Below are positions 23,010 to 32,659 of a stretch of 64,000 bases of DNA, one piece after another. This stretch comes from Siphonodentalium dalli (Eukaryota > Mollusca > Scaphopoda > Gadilida > Siphonodentaliidae), in the NCBI GenBank assembly GCA_032622095.1, contig CP136069.1, positions 42,136,194 to 42,200,193 of the forward strand, read 5' to 3'. The notes under the pieces are model-generated. The model worked only from the letters and a program-made list of their open reading frames with translations. It ran no database searches and was not told the DNA's origin. Both the position numbers and the translations under genes were made by a program. How positions within the stretch are numbered: position 1 is the first letter of the stretch; each line of letters opens with the position of its first letter.

Positions 23010-23215
23010 AATCTTTATATCAATTTTTCTTATATTCTTTAACACTTTTATCATTTAATCATTTTTTTCTTACATTCTTTAACAATTTGTTTCATATTTT
23101 TCTTACATTCTTTATCAATTTTTTTCTTACATTATTTAATAATTTTAATAATTTTTTATTATTATTTCTGACATTCTTTAACCATTTTTTTTTTTACATT
23201 TTTTAACAATTATAA
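23010..23215. repeat. AT-rich tandem of TTTCTTACATTCTTTAACAA units
   Basis: At least six diverged units of about 40 bp or less with TTTCTTACATTCTTTAACAA. The same word, in either direction, occurs inside the hairpin TTAA elements (3655-3865, 22216-22340, 51900-51990), so this is probably a relic or expanded interior of that family. Confidence 0.55.
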
Positions 23216-23658
23216 CATCTACTCTCTGCCCTGTTATTACGCGCGCTCCGCGTGTATACTAATGTAGAGATTCCTGTTTCGCCTGGGCGCATGGGTGTAT
23301 TATTTATATAATGGGAATTTTTGGGAGACTTAAAAGTCGAACTGCGACCGGAGGCCGAGTCCGGTAAAAGGTGTAGTTGGGAATTTCAATTTCGTTTATT
23401 GTCGTTAACATTATGTCAATAATTTTGATTTTGGTTTGTGATAAGCTATGCCAATTACAAATAAAAGAAATGAAAAAGATAATTTGTAAGTCTTATGTTT
23501 CAACTTTTATAGACATTTTTCGTTCTGCAGCCCACTGGGGGTTGTGGTCGGAGACGGCCCAGTCGGCCGCCGGTTCGTTAATTAGATGCTGGTTGTTATT
23601 GTTATTTTAAGTCGGTCATTCGCAAAACCAATATATTTTATATTCTATAATTACAATC

Positions 23659-23725
23659 ATGGGTATACAATATATGATCTTGAGCGCGTTGCCATTTCTG
23701 ACATTGGTTTTCTTGTACCTGCATG
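23659..23725 (+). CDS. Candidate first exon encoding a signal peptide
   Basis: ATG at 23659 has A at -3 and G at +4. The frame gives a short N-terminus and the hydrophobic run ILSALPFLTLVFLYL, as in a secretory signal. It is followed at 23726 by GTGAGT, a very good splice donor (exon end G). AT-rich TATA-like sequence lies just upstream (about 23629-23650). The rest of the gene would have to be downstream; two unassigned open frames, 23723-23977 (past the donor) and 23985-24194, are the nearest coding-like stretches, but I could not join them by a clear acceptor. Confidence 0.35.
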
Positions 23726-23984
23726 GTGAGTTATATTGTAGGCTACGCCTGGATCTCACACGACTCAATGCTTTGTGGAGGGAACCGTTGCTTGTCCTTG
23801 AACGGGCCTGATAAATCACACGACCGACTGACAAACACAATGAGACCGGGTGCCTCCGGTGAAACCCTATTGACCGGTGTTTTCACTGGGCGCTATATCG
23901 TCACATCAGCAATTGTTAGCGTTTCCGATACGAAACAAAGATATGGCCACGCCATAAATCACAAGAAGAAAAGATAATTCATTT

Positions 23985-24194
23985 GTGGAGAATTGTCCAT
24001 TTAAGGCCGAGTTAATTCATCATGGACATCGATATCTCGGCTTTGAAGTGGCTATCGCTCAAAAATCTCCAAGAACAGTTGGGGGTTCAGTCACTTGCAT
24101 TGGGTCGAACGGTCAGATGTCTATAGAAGAAACGCGAAAAATCAATTGTAAGATTGTGGATTCTATGATGAGCATAATGCCTAAAAAAACATAA
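23985..24194 (+). other. Protein-like open frame, possible exon
   Basis: About 70 codons with balanced composition (NCPFKAELIHHGHRYLGFEV early on, two or three Cys) ending in TAA at 24192-24194. It has no ATG at its start and no recognised domain. It follows the candidate signal-peptide exon on the same strand by 260 bp, so it might be a later exon of that gene; a chance frame is equally possible. Confidence 0.2.
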
Positions 24195-24611
24195 ATTATG
24201 GGTGGTCGGATGCAAATTAATTTTATTTGTATTTAACTTGATTTGTTAATCATATATATGAGGGACAGAATCATTCTGAATAGATATGAACAAAATACAC
24301 AAATGGGATATCATGGTACTTATTGGGAATGATCATCTGATAGATATATGGCACATTATACGGAGACTCACTGACAACGGGTTCATATATGAAATATTAT
24401 TACCATATATATATATGATATATTTATATATATATATTTTTAAGTTCATATAAATATGAATAAATAATAATTGGGACTTGACATGATCGGATTGGGTTAC
24501 AGTGCTGCACGACCGAAGCTAAGAATGTAACGGTTTAAAACACGTCGAGTGATTTTAATTATAAACACTTGTGATTTCATGTCTGATTTATAAACACATA
24601 ATTCGTACATG

Positions 24612-25250
24612 TAAACACTATCAATTCATTGACTTTACCAAGGCGTTCGATAGGGTTTGGAGGAAAGGGCAAATTTCAACACTACCATCTATCGGGAAAC
24701 ATACTGCGAGATGTAAAAGGCATATCGACTCAATGGCGACGATACAATGAGTCTACAAACGAATCTAACTATTTTGAAGAATTCCAAAAATTCATTATCC
24801 ACACACAACGAATTTAGTTGCTTAATTATAAATCGGTCAGCAGCATCTTAGAGCATCATACCTAACGTGTAATAATCCGTTCCATTCCACGCTCTCCGTC
24901 ATCTCCCCCTCCATCTTTGTCTTTTCTTAAATTCTCCTCTTATACTTAATACCCAAAAAATCCCAGGACCCATGTAATATCCGAATTATCTATCTACTCT
25001 CCGGTCCCGATACTAACGCAAAATTCCAGGATGATTTATAAAAATATTATACAGGGGCCCCTGATGATACATGGGGAGAACGACACCCGAAAAGCCATGT
25101 GCTTACTATCGTTCTCCCTTTCTGCCAGATATATCACATATTACCATATCCATTATATCAGTTCCTTGTGTAATTTCCATGTTCATTGTATATTATGTAA
25201 AATAATTATATATTTGGTGGACAAATAAACAATGCTTAAACCAAAAGGCC
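24612..25250 (+). mobile_element. LINE B remnant: internal deletion, 3' end kept
   Basis: Starts with FIDFTKAFDRVWRKG-type RT sequence, then jumps to the C-terminal end of LINE B (SLQTNLTIF-like, then FIIHTQR and stop) and its 3' untranslated region. From about 24730 to 25250 it matches the reverse complement of 57995-58520 closely, including GGGCCCCTGATGATACATGG-like sequence and the end TTTGGTGGACAAATAAAC. So most of the RT has been deleted, while both flanks remain. Confidence 0.75.
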
Positions 25251-25650
25251 TATACCAAACTATGAAAACGTACGTGAGACTAGATGATAACCTCTATAGC
25301 TTATGTCGTAGCACCATTGGAGTGAAACAAGGTGACTGTCTTTCACGGATACTTTGTTCCCTATACCTCAATGACGCAGGGCATGGGTGTAACGGTTTCG
25401 ACTTGCATAAAGTGAGAACATTTGACACCGGATATTACCTAAAACTTCTTATATCGTTATATGCAGATAACACCGAACTCGTATCCAACTCCATGAAAGG
25501 CCTCCAGGTTTCAGCATTCACTTAACAGATTTGCACAATACTGCAACATCTGGAAACTAAAAATTAATCCTTCAAAATCAAAAATCGTAATTTTTGGTAA
25601 AAACGGAAGCAGAAATTAAGATATTGAATTTCACATAAATACCGACACAA
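25248..25650 (+). pseudogene. LINE A-like reverse transcriptase fragment
   Basis: Reads GLYQTMKTYV, then IGVKQGDCLS (the LKQGD block) and ISLYADNTELVSNS, the catalytic block with YADN in place of YADD. A frameshift near 25500 moves to NRFAQYCNIWKLKINPSKSK, the normal continuation. Only the middle of the RT is left. The Asp-to-Asn change would abolish activity if inherited from a working copy, but it is probably just decay. Confidence 0.75.
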
Positions 25651-25994
25651 TTTAAACCTTAAACAGCTACGTGTGTCCGTCCACTTGTTCTCTGGTCATG
25701 GAGTTCAGCACATTCGATGTCATCGAGGTGATGAAAGAGTTCACATGATTCGAACATGTCGCCCATACTGCTCTCAGTCGTGTCCAGTAGTCGGCGTGTT
25801 TCAGTCCCCCGTCGCTGAACGTTCTTGATTGCTATAGAATGTTTTTTTGTAAAGTGGATTCCAGATTGTATTTCGCTATTCAAGTATCGGTCTCACCATA
25901 GTGGAATATATTATTTTAACGAACGTTTCTTTATCCATTTGCGTGAAGGACAGTTTAATTATCGGCATTAGACTTGGAGCAGTTAGCACCATCT

Positions 25995-26540
25995 CATTGT
26001 ACCACGAAATATTCGGAGGACTATTGTGTCCGTCTGTGCGTCGGGGCGTCTGTCTGTGTGACCGTCCCATTCCTTGCCCAGACGTTAACTACAGTTCAAA
26101 TCATCCGACCGAAACGAAGGTTGGTATGAGGAATAACCGTCACATTACTGAGATAAAGTTCGATGTTGGTTGCTGACCGATGAATTTTGACGGAGTTATG
26201 CCCCTTTCTTTTACTTAGAAATTAGTTTTTGTGTTGTGCAAATGATAACTTGAGCAATAGTCAACATAATTTCTTGATATTTGGTATGTGGTTCTTACTT
26301 GAGAAGACGTAGGGCAATTTTGATTTTGGTCATGGTCCGATGATTTTGAAGGAGTTATGTCCCTTTTTACATAAAAAATCTCAGTCCGGATGATAATTTC
26401 AGCATTCAACTGAATTTCTTGATATTTGATGCGTGATTCACATTTGAGAAGACGCAGGCCAAGGTCTATTATGGTCACGGTCCACTGAATATTGACTGAT
26501 TTATGCCCACTTTTCGACTGCCACCTCGTTTCGGGGGACA
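25995..26540 (+). mobile_element. Degenerate pearl-like element
   Basis: A decayed (GTCC/GTCTG)n stretch at 26028-26075 is followed by core units spaced about 157 bp with GAGTTATG(C/T)CCCTTT at about 26196 and 26352 and a TTTATGCCCACTTTTCGAC variant near 26509. The core resembles that of 4910-5460 (GATAAC, TTTGAC, ACTTAGA words) more than that of 15068-15690. Confidence 0.5.
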
Positions 26541-28304
26541 TGGGGTCTACGACCTTTTAGTAATGTTCTGATCGAAAGTTTGTTGTCTATAATTATCCAT
26601 ATTATGTCATCGACCTGTTTTGACTCCGGGAACGTAAAAAGGAAAGATGTTACCAGGTTAAATGCGAGCTTGGAAAATATCAAGTATGGTTCGGAACTGT
26701 AGGTCGAAGAAAGCATGCAAACACGTGGCACACAATGGAACATTAGACAACTTTGTTTAACACTGTGTTCTATACTGTGCTCTTCCATTCACATCTGGCA
26801 CGTGACTATTCAGTAGATTTACCTCGACAGCTGATGGTTCACGAATAGATGCAGTGGCAGCAAAACGTCATCTCCGTTCCATGAATTAACATGCTTATGG
26901 ACGGGCTGTTTTGTAAGAAACCACGAACATTGACATCGACGTACAAGTAAAAAAAAAGCCATTTGGAGCAAGTTAAAAAAAATTCAGTAACAGGGACAAG
27001 AGGGTGAATACATTGGTAATTTACAGTTGTTATAACTGAACCTATGCGCTACGTGTAGCTGCTTCTTGTTTCCAACGTTGATATTATGTCTAAGTGAGCT
27101 CAGAGGAGTGAGTAATCATAAGATACATATTGCTTTTGAACAAGTACCTCAACCGATATTAAATTACGAGAAACGAATGTTTAATACAAAAAAAATGAAG
27201 ATTAAATCGAGATAGACGAACACTCAATATGATAAGTTTAACTATCTGCGGAATATATTTTTCGTTATAATAAGACTATTACAATAAGATTTTGAAGCAC
27301 GGATGAAAGTTCATTTTCCTAAAAAAAAAAAAAACCACAAACAAACACAAATCAAAGCAACCAAGCACTTGTAATTTGGTCTGCCGTGTATGGTTCGGTT
27401 GTTTTCGTCACAATAGAATCACCACTTCAACATCCAGTTATATGGCACTGCGTAAAACTGTTGTGATCAAATATCTTTATGACAAAACAATACGTATACC
27501 CATGTGTGTGTTTTGACAATGAATTGTGTTATGTAATATTATGTTACTCAGCCTACGGGGGCGTCCACCAGGACCAAATACGGACAAGGACACGGAACAA
27601 GACTCCGTAAAGTGCGCCAATGAAATTGCTAAAAAATATAACAGTATTATTAAAGGATTCACAAATCGGTCAACTGCGGAATAAACATCCCTAAAATAGA
27701 GTCGAGACGATTATGATTTCCGAGATGAAGCGTCTACTTTGTCATCGGGTTACAACGGGTCGATAACATTTCCAGATAATCAAGCAGATGAAGTGCTGAA
27801 GATGATTAATCTGTCGCTCTGTGTCTTTGTTTGTCTTCTGTTTTCGTGTTGTTTATTTGAATGGTGTCTGGTTTGTTGCGCGGGAAACGTGATGTCAACC
27901 TGGAAGACATTGTCGTCAAATCGATGCTAGTTCCATGGTGTGCGAAATGGTTAAAATGAGCAAACAACAAGTCTATGTTCTGTTCCGATTAAATCTGCTT
28001 GGGACACAGTCTATGATTGAAGATGTCCTTCAACTGTATTGTCAATAAGTCATTATTGTCGCAAGTATACGAATGATATCAACATTATACCGTAGAAATA
28101 ACCCATTTATAAGGAATTCTCGGAAACCTAAAACACAATGACAGAGGAACCGCATGGGTGTAAAAATCTTATGAACAATAATTACTAATAGCAGAGAGCA
28201 TCTCCATGGCGATTTTAATGGAATAGCTACCCACGATAAACATTCAAACATCGATATATTTTAAACGTGACATCACATTTGTTTCTGTAATAAGTAGATA
28301 ATGG
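26541..28304. other. Nothing recognised
   Basis: Short open frames only; a poly-A run at about 27321-27333. No terminal repeats were found. Confidence 0.4.
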
Positions 28305-28575
28305 AGTCATGTCCGTTATTTCGTTTTATGGCGAGGGCCACAACGAAAACACATGTAGAACAGATTACACCTGAAATATCGTGATTTGGCTTATTTTTGT
28401 CATTGTCCGCACATAATGTGCTTAGAATTGCCTCAGAATTTCGATAATGTGACTAAAACGCCCTAAATTTCAGCACATTATGGACTCAAAATTAAGCAAT
28501 TCTAAGCAAATTACCGACCTAAAACAAGTTATATTATAAGCAGATAATGTGCGGATTCTCGGGAGAACAGGCTGT
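28305..28575 (-). repeat. F repeat, reversed copy
   Basis: Contains GTCCGTTATTTCGTTTTATGG, TTGTCCGCACATAATGTGCT, TAGAATTGCCTCA, and ends GAGAACAGGCTG, all shared with 62340-63145. Inverted relative to 29090-29372. Confidence 0.7.
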
Positions 28576-29089
28576 ATTGGAGCATCGTTTATTATGTTGT
28601 TTATTAACAATGTCAGCGTTTGGATAACATCACATAATTTGAGTTGAAGGCAGGTTTTAATCAGATATATTTACATACTAAGTGTTGTCATCACTAAATC
28701 CAGCATTATGATTGGTCGGCGCCCACGTGGCTAGTTGCAGTTATTTCTCGGTGAATGCGCAACGCCTCATAACACCAAGCTCATAACACCATCGATACGT
28801 CATTGGGTTTGGAAAGACGAACGCGTTATGTTTTGGGCCCATTTGGACTCGCGCAAGATTGACTTAATACATCAGCGGGTTTCAATATGAAGAGAAATTG
28901 TTCCTATTAACTTTTGCCAAGGGTGTTATTGGGTATTTTGGGCTGTTTTTGTCACGATACACTTTTCGATTTAAATACATTTACAAAAGTGGCTTTTTCG
29001 CTAAATGTATATAAATATAAGGATTAACTGTCATGTGGACTATTTTTATGGAGATGTAACCGTGAGGTAAGTGGTCATAACTTGTATGT

Positions 29090-29372
29090 AAAACCCTTCG
29101 GGTCGATAATGTGCTGAAAATGAGAAATTTAGTCACATTATCGACTCATAATGAGGCATTTCTAAGCAGATTATGTGCTGACAATGAGACAAATAAGCAA
29201 GCTCACAACTTTTTAGGTGTACGCTCTTTAAAAGGTTTTTTCACTGTGGTCACCATAAAACGAATTACTGGGTAAGAGTCCATTATATGCTTATTTCATA
29301 ATAAAATAATCACATTATGTGCCTACTTCGCATTATATGTCGATTATGTGCGTGTTTCCGCGAGGATATGTT
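29090..29372 (+). repeat. F repeat, forward copy
   Basis: Contains GTCGATAATGTGCTGAAAAT, CTCACAACTTTTTAGGTGTA, TTTTCACTGTGGTCACCATA and the family end CGCGAGGATATGTTG. Confidence 0.7.
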
Positions 29373-29466
29373 GATCAGTGCCATGATATATAGCATACAC
29401 AGTTGGTACGAGTGGAATTGTGATTTTAACCAGGAGCCATTAGACGAATACCTCGAGCCATGAATA

Positions 29467-29640
29467 TTAACCCTTACATGACTGACGCTTCCCGAAATGT
29501 TTCTAAAACCCTGTGCCGATGTATTCTCTTATATATGCGATACTCCTTATATGAGACTCGCATATATATATATATATATAAGAGAATGCATTGGCACAGG
29601 GTTTTTAGAAACATTTAACAATATTTACCTTGATCTTGTA
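29467..29640 (+). mobile_element. Hairpin TTAA element copy
   Basis: TTAA at 29467-29470 with CCCTTACATGACTGACGC. The hairpin here is the longest of the family: arms run 29495-29616 and include AAATGTTTCTAAAACCCTG and its inverse, with an (AT)n-expanded loop side. AACAATATTTACC follows as in the 36313 copy, but the right end is missing or diverged. Confidence 0.65.
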
Positions 29641-29927
29641 AGCCAGTTCATTCTCTTTTATATTTGAGGCTCCTTATGGGAAATATAAGGGGGTAACTAC
29701 TCGAGATGGTAGCGCGGGTGATGTAATTGTTTTCCGCAACTAAATTATTAATGAGTATAATGAAACGTTAACATTTTTGAGAGATATTGTGCAAAATAAT
29801 GTATACATCAGTTGATATAGCAATATAGAGGTGATCCGATCAAGATCTGTATAAGGACTGATGATTTTCCTAATTTCGAGTTAATGGTAGCTGCACAACC
29901 TCCCCAGGCGATTCAACCAACACAAGT

Positions 29928-30988
29928 ATGGCGAAAGCTGTAATCTCTTATCCCTTCTCGGATTACCCTATGAACGAAACTAGCATTCGTGAAGCTAGCA
30001 GTGTGAAAAGGCAAAATATTTCGCCCATAGAACTTCGCTCACAAAGACACAGAGCCTTTGAAGAGGACCTCAATGCCTGCACATATACTTCAACGAGTTC
30101 GACTATACGACAGTGATCAACACTGACATCATCACAGGGGAAAAAGCAGTTCCTTCAAAGAATCCTCAAAAGAAGACCCCGTCACTAGCTGACTTAGTTG
30201 AGTCGGCAGTAGAATAAGCCATTAAATCTGACTCCTTCATAGATCGCTGCAATTAAAAGCTTCTGTCCACGTTATAAGCGAATGCGAATGTTACAATAGG
30301 GATCCAGGCATATATAATCTCGTTAATCAACTCAGATGTACGAAAAGCTGTGAACGAGGTACTTGTAACTTTAACCGAGACCACGAAAACAGCAATGAAA
30401 GTGCCATCCAATCCACCACAAGGACAATTACAAAGCTCCAATATGATGTCAACCAATTAAAAAGAGCCAACACTCAGCTACCTCAAAGAATAAAGCAAAT
30501 CGAAGCCGCCCAAAAATCCACATCAGATGCTGTCGATGACAATGAAGGACGAGAACTCAGTCTGACGTTTCTCAAATTCCCTATGTAATGCACAAACTTC
30601 CATCTAGCAACATGGTAAGAAATTTCTGTAAGAAATACACCTCAATTAATGATCAGCCCTCTCTGACATAGTGAACTCACACCCTCTTGGAAGTATGGGA
30701 GTACACATATACTACAATCCACGTTCGAATAAGAACAGGCTAGCAGCACAAGGCGAAGTTACACTAAACTCATCTGATATTGATCAACCTGGTTCCAATA
30801 TGACCGTGATGAACATAATTGTTCGATTCACCTATTTTCCAGTCAAGGAGGAAATTTTCCGATCCAAAAGGTTTCTCGAATGGAAATCTTCAGTTCTGAT
30901 ATGTGAAGACTTGACCCAAAAACGACAAGGACTGATCGAATTCTTGAGTAACCTAAAACTTGTCGACAAAAAGGTGATGTATCAATAA
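29928..30988 (+). pseudogene. LINE ORF1-like nucleic-acid-binding protein, decayed
   Basis: Several frames give the usual parts of an L1-type ORF1 protein. KTPSLADLVESAVE near 30175, a heptad-like coiled-coil piece TITKLQYDVNQLKRANTQL near 30430, a possible LTFLKFP block near 30570, and in the 30671-30988 frame MTVMNIIVRFTYFPVKEEIF and SSVLICEDLTQKRQGLIEFL, which matches the RRM/C-terminal part of ORF1p (EDLT-KR). Such proteins bind LINE RNA. Internal stops at several places show that it is not functional. Confidence 0.6.
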
Positions 30989-31099
30989 AACAAAACTCAT
31001 TAAACGACTCTTGTAGCTTAAACACCTCTTCTTTGGAATAAGCGCGTCCTTTCTATTTTGGCGACAGCCGTCAAAAGACAGAGGGAGTAGCGAAAGAAC

Positions 31100-32349
31100 T
31101 GTGTTACGCGTGTCAAATCTGGTGGAATTATTATTGGCGTAAAGTCTGAACTAGACGCATCAACGCACATATGAGGGTATCACCCCTCCGCCCTGAATAC
31201 CAGTTAATTTTGGGAGGTGAATCCTGAATACATGTTAAGAAATAATATGCGATAAATGACATACAAATTGACGGTTTTAATATACCGGTTAATTAAAAGT
31301 TTGGAATTGGAACACAAATCAAATATAGTTTCCGGACGCTTTCCGGTTAACGACCGAAGAGACGCCGGTCGCGTTATGGGCGTTATGAGGCCGTTATGAT
31401 ACGATTAGTGATACTTTATGATGGCATGGTGGTCGAATATGCCCAAGAAGCTATTCTACCCACTCATTCATACTGATAACTAGCACAAAATATTATTTTG
31501 CGCCATCAAAACCTGCGTCCAAAATGTTTTGCTTGAACCCGAATACCAGTTAATTCGGGGGTATGAATCCCGCGTACGGCTTCAAAACACCCTGAATCCC
31601 GCGTACCGAAGGGGGGGATGATACCCTCACATATTGCACACACATTGTCCATATATCCATTGGTTGCAAATATGTCAGCACGATATTAAAATTATTTTGG
31701 GGCAGTCTATGTCCCTCCAGAAGGTACTAAATATTCATCAAATTCAGCAATTAGTAATCTTGATGGGGATATATTGCAGTTGAGGGAACGATATGATAAC
31801 ATTTTTATAACTTGTGATTTTAATGCTCGTACGTCTCATAAATTAGACTACATTCCCAATGAAGAAAATGATATGACTAACGAAGCCGTGCTCGAGGAGT
31901 GTGGTCTACTCATAAAGGGACATAGTATGGACAGTGTGACTAATAATTTTGGTCGCCAATTAATGAGCGTTTGTCAAAACAATAAACTAGTAATATTAAA
32001 CGGACGATTAGGAACTGACCGAGAAATAGGAACTTATACTTGTCGCGACGCCTCAGTTGTAGACTACATGATTTGTTCTTTAAATGCATTGCCTCTGATC
32101 TTAGATTTCGCAGTTGGTGAGACAAATAAATTATTCTCAGATGTACACAAACGTATCTCAACCAAAATATCAGTGCATATAAATACCCCTACTGATAAAC
32201 GAGAGGACACATTTTATAATCTTTCTACCCCTAAATGGGATTCCTCCAAATCAACTGAGTATATATGGAACATGAACCCTGTGGAAATGTCTGAACTGCG
32301 ATGTTTGTTGAATATTTGTCCCCCTCTACCGCTAGTAATATACAAGTAA
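31100..32349 (+). pseudogene. LINE A-type endonuclease, interrupted by a 456-bp element
   Basis: RVKSGGIIIGVKSELDAS (about 31110-31160) is the counterpart of RRKSGGITIAYR in LINE A. After the inserted element the frame resumes with FGAVYVPPEG near 31700, then ITCDFNARTS (G of the usual GDFNART changed to C), TNNFGRQLMSVC, DASVVDYMICS and LFSDVHKRIS. The frame ends at 32347-32349 with a premature stop; decayed linker coding follows. It matches LINE A in the same order across about 200 residues. Confidence 0.75.
31173..31628. mobile_element. 456-bp element with GAGGGTATCA ends and 6-bp target duplication
   Basis: Ends GAGGGTATCACCCC and (inverted) GAGGGTATCATCCCC. ACATAT flanks both sides (31167-31172, 31629-31634), and the host LINE endonuclease reads on when it is removed. 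The interior repeats CCAGTTAATT(T/C) and GAATCC(T/C)G modules near both ends. A related end, GAGGGTGTCACC, is at 51248. Superfamily not assigned. Confidence 0.8.
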
Positions 32350-32659
32350 ATGAGATAGTTGGCAGGATATCTCATATACTTCTTAAGATACATTTGGGCA
32401 TAATATTAGAAAGCCAAAAAGCGAAGAAATGAAATTAAAACTTGGTTTAATTAAATATGCCACAAAGCGCGCAAAGAATACCGTAAAGCCGAGCGATGTC
32501 ATAAGCAACAACGAAACGACAACACACGACGAATTGTACGCTAGATGTCTATTAAATACAAACACGCAATGGACAATGCAATAACATTGCACAGAGAAAG
32601 TATCAGGTGTGAAATTCCGAAACTTAAAAAAGAAAATACTAGAACATTTTGGTCCATAC

